Positions 1 to 10,069 of a stretch of DNA of 64,000 nucleotides are shown here, piece after piece. Position 1 is the stretch's first letter. Each line of letters begins with the position of its first letter. The notes under the pieces were generated by a model. The model was not told the origin of the DNA. It did not search any database and saw nothing but the letters and a program-made list of their open reading frames with translations. The stretch spans positions 4,181,751-4,245,750 of the forward strand of contig SCFE01000005.1 of the NCBI GenBank assembly GCA_004352715.1, given 5' to 3'. A program made the translations under genes and the position numbers. This stretch comes from Hofstenia miamia (taxonomy: Eukaryota; Xenacoelomorpha; Acoela).

Positions 1-45
<45 letters not shown>

Positions 46-51
46 TAATAA
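1..51 (-). repeat. (TAA)n microsatellite, 3' tail of the adjacent LINE
   Basis: A near-perfect run of TAA units fills the first 44 bases and continues imperfectly to about 51. On the minus strand it lies directly after the 3' UTR of the LINE that occupies 52-3110, so it reads as an (ATT)n 3' tail of the kind some non-LTR retrotransposons use instead of poly(A). Confidence 0.8.
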
Positions 52-188
52 CAAGAGTTAAAACAAATTTATTGCATAAGTTAGTAACAACAACTACAAA
101 CTAACACACAAACAAATACACATAGCAAATATAACTATACAAAAATATAAATATGCACCTTACTTAAAAGGCTTAAAATTTATATAAA

Positions 189-3110
189 TTAAGTCCAGGT
201 GCTTAATTCATTTGCAATTCCAATTAATAATTGCTTTTTCAGTAAAATTTTCTTTATTTTTTTCTTAAAATGTCTATAATTTTTTTCAACTTTAATTTCC
301 ACATTTAGATCATTCCACAATTTTGAACACATAAATGTAAATGAATCTTTGCGATTGATATTGCTAAAAAGGTTTTTTTTCTTTGATTGTGCTTTAAGAA
401 ATCATTTAGGAACTTAAAGGAATTTGAGCTATTAAATTATTTATTCATTATGCAGAGTGATTGATATTGGACATAATATAAAGGTGATAGTATCTTATAT
501 GTTGATATTAAGTCTCAGACGGATTCGTGTTTGGGGATGTAATTGAGTGATCTCAAAGACCAGTTGTACATTTTTGATAATGATGTTCTATTTTTAGTAG
601 TTATATGTTGAAAGAGAAAGCAGCAATAACTAAATTCACTGATTACAAAGAATCAGTAAACTGTTTATGATATGAATTCCCAAGGTGGCGTAAATGATAT
701 AAAAATTTAATTCCAAATGCCATATTTCTTAATTTTAAAGACAAAAATTCATTAAATTTTAAATCTTAATCAATTGTTACTCCTAAATAACATACTGATT
801 TACATTGCTCAATTACATTTTTATTTATGTTAATTTTGATATTTTCGGAAATCTTTTAATATTCCTTTGGTCAAATATAATAAATTGAGTTTTATTTGCA
901 TTAATTTTTAATCTATTATTATCAAAATACGTAATCAGTGATTCAATGTCTTTAGTCAAATGGATTTTTCGATGTTCTAATAGTATATGTGTCATCAGCG
1001 GATTGGTAAATAGTTCCCTTTTTTATGATCGAAACATATCTTTTACATAGAGTGCAAATAAGATAGGCCCTAATACTCTGCCCTATGGAACTCCAAGATT
1101 TATAGTTGTATAGTCTGAAAAAATTCCGTCCAATTTTACACGCTGTTTTCGATCATTCAAAAATTCATTATAAGATGTATAGCTAAATGACTGAAGCCGT
1201 GTTCAAATAATTTTGCTTTTAAAACTTTAAAATCCATAGAATTGAATGCCTTACTAAGGTCTAAAAATGCAGCAGCCGTAGAAAGATTGTTATTTAGATT
1301 ATATTTTAAATTTTCGGTAATGAGAGTATGGCATCAGAGTGCTGAATTTTGGTCTGAATCCAAATTGATGCTCTGATAGAATTTTATTGTTTAAATACTT
1401 ATATATTTGGGCAGCTAAAAGTTTTTCAAAAATTTTAGAAAATGGATGCGTAATGCTTATTGGTCGGTAATTTAGTGGATCGAGAGGATCTCCTTTCTTA
1501 TATAGCGGTGAGATATCCGAATATTTCAAAACGTCGGGAAAATTATTGTCAATAATACATTGATTGAAAGCTAATAGGATGTATTCTTCGAATTTATAAA
1601 AGTATTTTTTTATTATGAAATATGGTAGATTACTTGAACCACAAGATTTTGTTGTGTCTAGTCCTTTGACTACTTTCATTAAATCATGAGAAGAAATTAA
1701 ATTAAAATTAAATTTAGGGTTTTGTTTCAGTTGGCATACACGTTCTTGATATGTATCATGAGAATTAAAATGAAAATTTCCCATTTTTGCAAAAGTTTCA
1801 TTTAAAATGTTTGCTATTTGTTTCTTATTTCCATAAAGCTTATTTTTAAAACGTATTTCGTTAATGTTAGTCGATGAACTTTTATTTTTTCCAATCGTTT
1901 GGCTCACAAAGTTCCATTTTCTATTTGATTTATTCATTTGCTCAAAATAATTCTTTATTTTAGCATCATAGTTGTTTTTGCGGTTTTTTTTGATCAATTG
2001 CTTTGCCCGTTCATAATTAGTCCAATTAGTCGTGCTTGGGTGGGATTTTGCAAGTTCAAACAAGTAGTTTTTATTAATTACTTGCCGCCTGATTACATCC
2101 GTATCACGCGGTTGATCAAAGGCAGATTTCGAATTTCTATTAATTACTTTGCGCTTGATTGGAGCAACTTTGTTTAGTGCTTGAGTAATTTCCCGGATAA
2201 TGAATCTCAACATGTGGTCGCCTTTCGACAATGTGTAAACATAATTAAAGGAAATGTTCTTTAAGAGTTTGATAAAAGTTTTTTCATCAAAGTTATTAAA
2301 ATCTCTGGAAAAAATTACTTTTTTTGTTTTAACATGAAGTTTGGAGTTACGGACGTACACACAAAGATTGTGATCACTAAATGATTCGAAAATGAAATTT
2401 AAATGAGTGATTGGGTTATCTGAAATAAAATAATCTATCAAATTTGAATGTCGAGTTGGAGTGGACTTATTAATTATTTTAATATCAAAAATGTCACAAA
2501 TGCTATCCAATTTGTGTGATTCGTTAAGATTTAAGTAGTTAGCATTGAAATCACCTAAAATACTTATGTATTTCTTTTCCAGAATTGCATTTTCAATTTC
2601 TGTAGACTTATAATCGTAAAAGTGGGAAACATAGTTTTTATTTGGATTGTAGCAAACATTTAGTAGTTCAGTTTCCGAAGAATTAATTTTAGAATTGAGT
2701 TCAATCCAAAGGGACTCAAAAATTTCATGTTTTAATTCGAGATCACTTCTGCGTTTCGATTTCATTGATTTTGGAATAATTATTAATAAGCCACCAGTCC
2801 TTTCTAATCTATTTTTGTAATGAATTTCAAACAAACTAGAGTTTGGATTATATAACTCATTTATATTTCGTAGTCTTTTAGCCAGGCTTCAGTAACTAGT
2901 AAATTGCATTATTACCAATTTTGCTATAGATATTTAAAAATTCAGGGTGATTTGCACAAAGACTTCTAGCATTTATGTAAACGAATTTGAAAGTGTTTTT
3001 GTAGTTAGCCATAATATTTTCGACTTGATTATCAGTATATAGTGGACCCGGATTAGTTTCTACATCACCTGAGAGTAAAATTGTTAATGTGATGATCTCA
3101 GTTAGCTGAA
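189..3110 (-). pseudogene. LINE family A ORF2: endonuclease-reverse transcriptase, broken
   Basis: Endonuclease motifs are visible: GGLLIIIPK, the LGDFNAN catalytic block, LIDYFIS and the SDHN block. The RT follows with KKGDPLDPLNYRPISI and HQFGFRP, all inside the open stretch 1299-2834. Below 1299 the RT continues in broken frames: the GVPQG motif now has a TAG stop in place of Gln near 1085, the YADD box reads S-A-D-D near 1005, and the last 45 residues (a KLWNDL-type C terminus) end at 189-191. The product would nick target DNA and copy its own RNA by target-primed reverse transcription. This copy has at least two frameshifts, one nonsense mutation and an altered active site, so it should be dead. 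Confidence 0.9.
3043..3069 (-). other. Canonical 2A-like ribosome-skipping motif (GDVETNPGP)
   Basis: Minus-strand translation gives GDVETNPGP, an exact match to the 2A consensus D-V/I-E-x-N-P-G-P, preceded by a hydrophobic stretch that includes LTILLS. It sits just before the endonuclease domain of LINE family A. 2A motifs cause the ribosome to skip the Gly-Pro bond and release two proteins from one frame. Position and context match 2A-like sequences known from some APE-type LINEs. Activity is inferred. Confidence 0.8.
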
Positions 3111-3149
3111 AGATTATTAATTTATATATTTTTAGTGCACCGTAATTGA

Positions 3150-3715
3150 AATTATTTAATAAAATACTGAAAGAGAATCTGAGAAATAACGTGTATTTGC
3201 AATGGAAGTGATCTTATAATTTACAATAGATTCACCCATTTTTATTGTATTTGTTGACAATTTGTTTTTATTCATAATTATTCTGAATAGAATTGTTTCG
3301 TATTGTTTCGTATATCTTATATCATTGTCTAAGGCATTCCACAATTTGATTATATTTAAGCTTTATTACCTCTGTTGGTCTTGTTGATGAATCTATCAAG
3401 AAACTTAATTGATTTATGAGCAAACATGAATTTATGGAATAGATTTAAAGATTGAAGTTTTATAGTTTCATATGGAGGTAAAATGTTGAATTGTTTCATT
3501 ATGTAATTTACTGATTCATATTTTGGGATACTATACATAGTACGAATCGCCCAATTCATTGTTTCAGTCACATTCTTTTTGTGTTGGGTAGATAGACTGA
3601 TGAATAGAAATAAACAATAGTTCAAGTGTGACAGTACAAATGCATGCAAACTTTTACATGTACAGATAGATGCCTCATCGCGTACAAGTAGCGGATTCCC
3701 TTGCACATTTTACTA
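3150..3715 (-). pseudogene. LINE RT C-terminal fragment (different family from LINE A)
   Basis: Two consecutive minus-strand segments (3356-3706 and 3156-3344) read as the tail of a non-LTR RT: a thumb-like LHAFVLSHLNYCLFLF stretch, NWAIRTMY, then a NCGMPWNALDND-type C terminus. They are joined by a frameshift at about 3350. The 5' part is missing; it is cut at about 3715, where the RLE LINE begins. The sequence differs from the C terminus of LINE A, so this is a separate insertion. No function remains. Confidence 0.7.
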
Positions 3716-3754
3716 ATTTTGTTCTGAAAAAATTTGGAGAAAACTAATTTAGTG

Positions 3755-4980
3755 ATCAATACAGAGCGACAAAGAAGATACTAACAGCAGAGAGAGCTTC
3801 AACTTTAATGGAGATGTTGATAGGCAGTACATCGCAAGGCATAAAGGAGGGAAAGGACTGCTAATTGTGGAGGCAACTGTAGAAGCAGAAGCAGAAGCAC
3901 TAGGACTAAAGGAATACGTAGAAGCACAACCTGGAGGTCACTAAGATAAGAACTGAGAGTGAAGGAAAGACAGCATACCAGAGTAGGATGGAATTAGAGA
4001 GACAAACAAGGTATAATCAGAAGACAATGCATGGAAAATAATGGAGGAACACAGAAAAATGTGACAGAGAAGGAAGCAACAAGTGGTTAAAGAAGGCAGG
4101 ACTAAAAAGAGAAACAGAAGCACTGATAATGGCAGCCCAGGAGCAAGCAATAAGAACAAACTGGGTGANGTGGTTCAATTATATCATTGAAGAAAACTCC
4201 AAACTGCGTTCTGTTTGTGTTTATTTTAAGACAATTATTAGTGAGATATTCCGTTACTCTATCAAGATCTCTCTGCAATTTTNCTAAAAAGAGAAACAGA
4301 AGCACTGATAATGGCAGCCCAGGAGCAAGCAATAAGAACAAACTGGGTGAAGAAGCATATAGACAGAAGAGTAGAAGTAAGTGATAAGTGTAGGCTATGT
4401 AAAAAAAGTGGTGGATACATTAGATCATCTGATAGCAGGGTGTCAGAAGTTGGCACAAAATGAGTATAAGTTCAGGCATAACAAGGTGGGACTAATGGTA
4501 CACTGGACCTTGAGCAGGCAGCACGGGTTAGAAGCAGGAGACAAGTGGTATGAGCACAAGCCACAGGGCATCATAGAAAATGAGAAGGTTAAGATATTGT
4601 GGGACTTCAACTTCCCGACGAGCAAGGTAATAGAATCACGGAGACCAGACATAGTAGTGGTAGACAAAAAGAAAAGATTGGGAACCTTGATAGATATAGC
4701 AGTACAAAGGACAGGAATGTAGAAAGCAAGGAGAAAGAGAAGATAGACAAGTACAGGCAGTTGGCAGAGGAAATAGATAGGCTGTGGAAGTTAAAGAAAG
4801 TTGAAGTAGTCCCAGTAGTTGTAGGAGCACTAGGAGTAGTAAGTAAGAAGAATAAGAGATAATTAGAGAGTTGGGGTACCAAAGAGGGGAGGAGCAGTAG
4901 TACAGAAGGCAGCATTGTTAGGAACAGCTAGAGTCCTGAGGAAAGCTCTCAGACTCCCTGGGAACTGGTGAGTTCCCCAA
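3755..4980 (+). pseudogene. RT tail + CCHC knuckle + PD-(D/E)XK-like endonuclease, frameshifted
   Basis: The zinc knuckle is read from CRLC (4389-4400) through DHLIAGC (about 4420-4440), but a run of A at 4400-4407 shifts the frame between the two halves. The endonuclease core is RRPDIVVVDKK followed by LIDIAV, matching the P-D...D arrangement of restriction-like LINE endonucleases that nick specific target sites. After LIDIAVQ the frame shifts again (about 4705), continues as KIDKYRQLAEEIDRLW and VVPVVVGALG, and ends in GGAVVQKAALLGTAR. A 115-base foreign piece at 4169-4283 further interrupts it. Similar proteins occur in many animals; this copy is not translatable. Confidence 0.85.
4102..4350. 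repeat. 67-bp identical direct repeat bracketing an N-bounded foreign segment
   Basis: Bases 4102-4168 are repeated identically at 4284-4350. Between them lies a segment bounded by single Ns (4169 and 4283) whose minus strand encodes LQRDLDRVTEYLTNNCLKIN, a piece of another LINE RT. Removing 4169-4350 restores a continuous RLE-LINE reading, so this is most easily explained as a scaffolding error. Confidence 0.75.
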
Positions 4981-5129
4981 GCTGAGAGAGATACCAGCAT
5001 GAAGCTGTGAGAAGTAAGAAAAATAAAAATAATAAAGATTTATTATCCATACAGTAGTATATATACCAAATTTACATTAATAAGGCACTCAGCAGAAACG
5101 ACATAAACATATTAGTAGTATAATAATAA

Positions 5130-5340
5130 GTGAAGGACGTGTCACTTTTTTCTGATTGGTCGAGAGGTGGGGAGAAGGAGGTGTCACTTTTTTGTGATTG
5201 GTCGAGAGGGGTGGCCTTTGACCTGAGACGCCGTGGATATTGGCGGGGGTGTTTTACTGACGTCATGGATGTAATTTTACTAGTTTTTGTGTTATTTATG
5301 TGGCATAATTTAGTTTGCATTTTTTTACTTTTTTAGTTTT
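5130..5340 (+). repeat. Dispersed promoter-like repeat, copy 1 (inverted CCAAT boxes, CRE)
   Basis: Two copies of a unit with CTGATTGGTCGAGAGG (the first near 5152; the second, with GTGATTGG, near 5193) are followed by GATATTGGCGGGGG and a perfect TGACGTCA at 5258-5265. A second dispersed copy lies at 17700-17960. ATTGG is the inverted CCAAT (NF-Y) box, TGACGTCA is the full CRE palindrome, and TTGGCGGG resembles an E2F site. Whether it drives transcription is unknown. Confidence 0.6.
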
Positions 5341-5467
5341 TACTTTCCCACATTAACTTTTAGTTTTTAATTTCCCACATTAACATACATTTTTTTAGTT
5401 TTTACTTTCCCACATAATTACATGTATTACTTTCCCACATTAATTTACTTTACATGTTTTACTTTCC
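5335..5467. repeat. Degenerate tandem repeat of TTTACTTTCCCACATTAA units
   Basis: Variants of TTTACTTTCCCACAT recur at least five times with irregular spacing and run straight into the 1000-N gap. The gap is therefore probably caused by an unresolved tandem array. Confidence 0.65.
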
Positions 5468-6467
5468 NNNNNNNNNNNNNNNNNNNNNNNNNNNNNNNNN
5501 NNNNNNNNNNNNNNNNNNNNNNNNNNNNNNNNNNNNNNNNNNNNNNNNNNNNNNNNNNNNNNNNNNNNNNNNNNNNNNNNNNNNNNNNNNNNNNNNNNNN
5601 NNNNNNNNNNNNNNNNNNNNNNNNNNNNNNNNNNNNNNNNNNNNNNNNNNNNNNNNNNNNNNNNNNNNNNNNNNNNNNNNNNNNNNNNNNNNNNNNNNNN
5701 NNNNNNNNNNNNNNNNNNNNNNNNNNNNNNNNNNNNNNNNNNNNNNNNNNNNNNNNNNNNNNNNNNNNNNNNNNNNNNNNNNNNNNNNNNNNNNNNNNNN
5801 NNNNNNNNNNNNNNNNNNNNNNNNNNNNNNNNNNNNNNNNNNNNNNNNNNNNNNNNNNNNNNNNNNNNNNNNNNNNNNNNNNNNNNNNNNNNNNNNNNNN
5901 NNNNNNNNNNNNNNNNNNNNNNNNNNNNNNNNNNNNNNNNNNNNNNNNNNNNNNNNNNNNNNNNNNNNNNNNNNNNNNNNNNNNNNNNNNNNNNNNNNNN
6001 NNNNNNNNNNNNNNNNNNNNNNNNNNNNNNNNNNNNNNNNNNNNNNNNNNNNNNNNNNNNNNNNNNNNNNNNNNNNNNNNNNNNNNNNNNNNNNNNNNNN
6101 NNNNNNNNNNNNNNNNNNNNNNNNNNNNNNNNNNNNNNNNNNNNNNNNNNNNNNNNNNNNNNNNNNNNNNNNNNNNNNNNNNNNNNNNNNNNNNNNNNNN
6201 NNNNNNNNNNNNNNNNNNNNNNNNNNNNNNNNNNNNNNNNNNNNNNNNNNNNNNNNNNNNNNNNNNNNNNNNNNNNNNNNNNNNNNNNNNNNNNNNNNNN
6301 NNNNNNNNNNNNNNNNNNNNNNNNNNNNNNNNNNNNNNNNNNNNNNNNNNNNNNNNNNNNNNNNNNNNNNNNNNNNNNNNNNNNNNNNNNNNNNNNNNNN
6401 NNNNNNNNNNNNNNNNNNNNNNNNNNNNNNNNNNNNNNNNNNNNNNNNNNNNNNNNNNNNNNNNNNN
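5468..6467. other. Assembly gap (1000 N)
   Basis: Exactly 1000 Ns, the usual placeholder for unknown length. It is flanked by inverted copies of the same RLE LINE, so orientation and distance across it are not secure. Confidence 0.99.
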
Positions 6468-7140
6468 CTAATTCCATCCTACTCTGGTATGCTGTCTTTC
6501 CTTCACTCTCAGTTCTTATCTTAGTGACCTCCAGGTTGTGCTTCTACGTATTCCTTTAGTCCTAGTGCTTCTGCTTCTGCTTCTACAGTTGCCTCCACAA
6601 TTAGCAGTCCTTTCCCTCCTTTATGCCTTGCGATGTACTGCCTATCAACATCTCCATTAAAGTTGAAGCTCTCTCTGCTGTTAGTATCTTCTTTGTCGCT
6701 CTGTCTAGCTCCCTAAGTCCATTCTTGTTCCACCTAAATATTCCTGCCGAATATCTCAACACTGATATCGCCCATGTATTAATTGCTTTTATACTATTCT
6801 GCCCATTCAATGCTGACTTCTGTCGAACATTCCATTTCTCTCCTCTTTTATTCTTTTCTTAGCCTCATCTTCATTTCCTCATGATCTGTCCCTCTCTATC
6901 ACTCCTAACATTCTCTTCCTGTAACCCATCTCATCTGGTCTGCTTCGTCTGTAAAACTCCATTGCTGTTCTGTTCTGCTCATATGTCCATTAGTGCCGTT
7001 GTCCATTGGTCTGTGTGGATCCTATACTGCCACTTCTCTAGACCACACTCCCGATTGTGGAGTCCACCTGACCGGAGATTCTTCACACCCTCTGACCATT
7101 TAAGGCCTGCCGGGGACTGAGGGCCTTTTTTTTTGTCTTC
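6468..7140 (-). pseudogene. RLE-type LINE, copy 2 (RT C-terminal part), decayed
   Basis: The minus strand reads SIKAINTWAISVLRYSAGIF, then LRELDRATKKILTAERAS and IKEGKDC within 6601-6810. These are the late-RT motifs of the RLE LINE whose downstream half lies at 3755-5050. Bases 6468-6690 are the near-exact reverse complement of about 3765-3990. Upstream (6840-7140, minus) the translation gives charged, low-complexity protein such as RMLGVIERDR and KKRIKEERNG, with stops. The endonuclease half is lost in the gap. Confidence 0.8.
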
Positions 7141-7164
7141 ACTTTCATATTAGGAAAGGGTCTT

Positions 7165-7229
7165 GGCAGGGCTCGAACCCGGTTCTTTGCGATCCCAGTT
7201 TCGCGTTTTACCCCTTGGCTACTGGGGCC
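7165..7229 (-). ncRNA. tRNA-derived SINE head (pol III A and B boxes)
   Basis: On the minus strand the 65 bases begin GGCCCCAGTAGCC and contain a B box GGTTCGAGCC (plus 7170-7179) and an A box TAGCCAAGGGG (plus 7211-7221), spaced as in a tRNA gene. A 4-bp stem GCGA...TCGC lies where the anticodon arm should be, and the T arm pairs in 4 of 5 positions. The acceptor stem does not close, so a SINE head or decayed tRNA is likelier than a working tRNA gene. A run of A lies about 40 bases downstream. Confidence 0.6.
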
Positions 7230-7711
7230 TATTATAATAATAATNNNNNNNNNNNNNNNNNNNNNNNNNNNNNNNNNNNNNNNNNNNNNNNNNNNNNNNN
7301 NNNNNNNNNNNNNNNNNNNNNNNNNNNNNNNNNNNNNNNNNNNNNNNNNNNNNNNNNNNNNNNNNNNNNNNNNNNNNNNNNNNNNNNNNNNNNNNNNNNN
7401 NNNNNNNNNNNNNNNNNNNNNNNNNNNNNNNNNNNNNNNNNNNNNNNNNNNNNNNNNNNNNNNNNNNNNNNNNNNNNNNNNNNNNNNNNNNNNNNNNNNN
7501 NNNNNNNNNNNNNNNNNNNNNNNNNNNNNNNNNNNNNNNNNNNNNNNNNNNNNNNNNNNNNNNNNNNNNNNNNNNNNNNNNNNNNNNNNNNNNNNNNNNN
7601 NNNNNNNNNNNNNNNNNNNNNNNNNNNNNNNNNNNNNNNNNNNNNNNNNNNNNNNNNNNNNNNNNNNNNNNNNNNNNNNNNNNNNNNNNNNNNNNNNNNN
7701 NNNNNNNNNNN
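7230..7711. other. (TAA)n start and 467-N gap
   Basis: TATTATAATAATAAT is followed by 467 Ns (7245-7711). The TAA units match the 3' tail of LINE family A, so the gap probably spans a TAA array or a LINE boundary. The non-round length suggests an estimated gap size. Confidence 0.95.
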
Positions 7712-8954
7712 GTCCAGTATATACTGATAATCAAGTAGAAAATATTATGGCTAACTACAAAAACAATTTCAAATTTGTTTACATAAATGCTAGAAGTCTT
7801 TGTGCAAATCGCCCTGAATTTTTAAATATCTTTAGCAAAATTGGTAATAATGCAATTTACTTAGTTACTGAAACCTGGCTAAAAGACTACGACAATATAA
7901 ATGAGTTATATAATCCAAACCCTAGTTTGTTTGAAATTCATTACAAAAATAGATTAGAAAGGGGTGGTGGCTTATTAATAATTATTCCAAAATCAATGAA
8001 ATCGAAACGCAGAAGTGATCTCGAATTAAAACATGAAATTTTTGAGTCCCTTTGGATTGAACTCAATTCTAAAATTAATTCTTCGGAAACTGAACTACTA
8101 AATGTTTGCTACAATCCAAATAAAAACTATGTTTCCCACTTTTACGATTATAAGTCTACAGAAATTGAAAATGCAATTCTGGAAAAGAAATACATAAGTA
8201 TTTTAGGTGATTTCAATGCTAACTACTTAAATCTTAACGAATCACACAAATTGGATAGCATTTGTGACATTTTTGATATTAAAATAATTAATAAGTCCAC
8301 TCCAACTCGACATTCAAATTTGATAGATTATTTTATTTGAGATAACCCAATCACTCATTTAAATTTCATTTTCGAATCATTTAGTGATCACAATCTTTGT
8401 GTGTACGTCCGTAACTCCAAATTTGATGTTAAAACAAAAAAAGTAATTTTTTCCAGAGATTTCAATAACTTTTGTTAAACTCTTAAAGAACATTTCATTT
8501 AATTATGTTTACACATTGTCGAAAGGCGACCACATGTCGAGATTCATTATCCGGGAAATTACTTAAGCATTAAACCAAGTTGCTCCAATCAAGCGCGAAG
8601 TAATTAATAGAAATTCGAAATCTGCTTTTGATCAACCGCGTGATACCAATGTAATCAGGCGGCAAGTAATTACTAAAAACTACTTGCTTGAACTTGCAAA
8701 ATCCCACCCAAGCACGACTAATTGGACTAATTATGAACACGCAAAGCAATTAATCAAAAGACACCGCAAAAAGAACTATGATGCTAAAATAATCAATTAT
8801 TTTGAGCAAATGAATAAATCAAATAGAAAATGGAACTTTGTGAGCCAAACGATTGGAAAAAATAAAAGTTCATCGAATAACATTAAGGAAATATGTTTTA
8901 AAAATAAGCTTTATGGAAATAAGAAACAAATAGAAAACATTTTAAATGAAACTT
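7712..8954 (+). pseudogene. LINE family A copy 2: endonuclease and start of RT, broken and cut by a gap
   Basis: The plus strand starts at the Gly-Pro of the same 2A-like motif seen in copy 1 and continues into the endonuclease: FVYINARSL, LVTETWLKDY, GGGLLIIIPK, LGDFNANYLN and LIDYFI. A TGA at 8338-8340 replaces a Ser codon (TCA in copy 1), and a deletion of about 17 bases near 8470 shifts the frame. The linker to the RT continues from 8684 (ELAKSHPSTTNWTN) until the 1000-N gap at 8955. The RT itself is not visible. This copy preserves the start of the endonuclease better than copy 1. Confidence 0.9.
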
Positions 8955-9954
8955 NNNNNNNNNNNNNNNNNNNNNNNNNNNNNNNNNNNNNNNNNNNNNN
9001 NNNNNNNNNNNNNNNNNNNNNNNNNNNNNNNNNNNNNNNNNNNNNNNNNNNNNNNNNNNNNNNNNNNNNNNNNNNNNNNNNNNNNNNNNNNNNNNNNNNN
9101 NNNNNNNNNNNNNNNNNNNNNNNNNNNNNNNNNNNNNNNNNNNNNNNNNNNNNNNNNNNNNNNNNNNNNNNNNNNNNNNNNNNNNNNNNNNNNNNNNNNN
9201 NNNNNNNNNNNNNNNNNNNNNNNNNNNNNNNNNNNNNNNNNNNNNNNNNNNNNNNNNNNNNNNNNNNNNNNNNNNNNNNNNNNNNNNNNNNNNNNNNNNN
9301 NNNNNNNNNNNNNNNNNNNNNNNNNNNNNNNNNNNNNNNNNNNNNNNNNNNNNNNNNNNNNNNNNNNNNNNNNNNNNNNNNNNNNNNNNNNNNNNNNNNN
9401 NNNNNNNNNNNNNNNNNNNNNNNNNNNNNNNNNNNNNNNNNNNNNNNNNNNNNNNNNNNNNNNNNNNNNNNNNNNNNNNNNNNNNNNNNNNNNNNNNNNN
9501 NNNNNNNNNNNNNNNNNNNNNNNNNNNNNNNNNNNNNNNNNNNNNNNNNNNNNNNNNNNNNNNNNNNNNNNNNNNNNNNNNNNNNNNNNNNNNNNNNNNN
9601 NNNNNNNNNNNNNNNNNNNNNNNNNNNNNNNNNNNNNNNNNNNNNNNNNNNNNNNNNNNNNNNNNNNNNNNNNNNNNNNNNNNNNNNNNNNNNNNNNNNN
9701 NNNNNNNNNNNNNNNNNNNNNNNNNNNNNNNNNNNNNNNNNNNNNNNNNNNNNNNNNNNNNNNNNNNNNNNNNNNNNNNNNNNNNNNNNNNNNNNNNNNN
9801 NNNNNNNNNNNNNNNNNNNNNNNNNNNNNNNNNNNNNNNNNNNNNNNNNNNNNNNNNNNNNNNNNNNNNNNNNNNNNNNNNNNNNNNNNNNNNNNNNNNN
9901 NNNNNNNNNNNNNNNNNNNNNNNNNNNNNNNNNNNNNNNNNNNNNNNNNNNNNN
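8955..9954. other. Assembly gap (1000 N)
   Basis: Exactly 1000 Ns. The left side ends inside LINE family A; the right side (9955-10060) is unrelated AT-rich sequence with nothing recognisable. Confidence 0.99.
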
Positions 9955-10069
9955 TTAGCCAATCACTGCTCAACTAATCATTCATATGTTGTGATTAATT
10001 TCATGATTTGTAATTGCTCGAGAGTGGAAATAGATTAAAACCCAATTAATGTGTAGTGTATATTTAAGG

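Larger units (their letters stand above)
52..3110 (-). mobile_element. APE-type non-LTR retrotransposon (LINE family A), copy 1, decayed
   Basis: The minus strand carries, in order, a 2A-like motif (3043-3069), an apurinic-type endonuclease, a reverse transcriptase and a C-terminal tail that ends at the stop at 189-191, then a short 3' UTR and the (TAA)n tail. The longest open segment is 1299-2834. Copy 2 at 7712-8954 has the same sequence at roughly 97 percent by eye. Relative to copy 2 this copy has small deletions near 2860 and 2890, so it is not autonomous. The exact clade (Jockey/CR1/I-like) cannot be fixed without a phylogeny. Confidence 0.9.
3755..5050 (+). mobile_element. 5'-truncated LINE with C-terminal restriction-like endonuclease (R2/R4-like group)
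   Basis: The plus strand encodes the 3' third of an RLE-type non-LTR element. In order: the end of the RT domain (TKKILTAERAS), the stretch LKRETEALIMAAQEQA, a CCHC knuckle beginning CRLC at 4389-4400, a long open segment with ILWDFNFPTSKVIESRRPDI (about 4592-4650), LIDIA, and a terminal ALLGTARVLRKAL block near 4910-4955. The 5' end is cut at about 3755. A second, inverse copy of the 5' part of this stretch lies at 6468-6840. An AATAAA-type signal lies near 5030. Confidence 0.85.

Noticed and set aside
4443-4915. Minus-strand open frames rich in Leu/Ser/Cys over the RLE LINE
   Set aside because: They are the antisense of the endonuclease frames, which carry real motifs.
5422-6524. Long open frames across 5468-6467, 7245-7711 and 8955-9954
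   Set aside because: They consist of Ns and are artefacts of the gaps.
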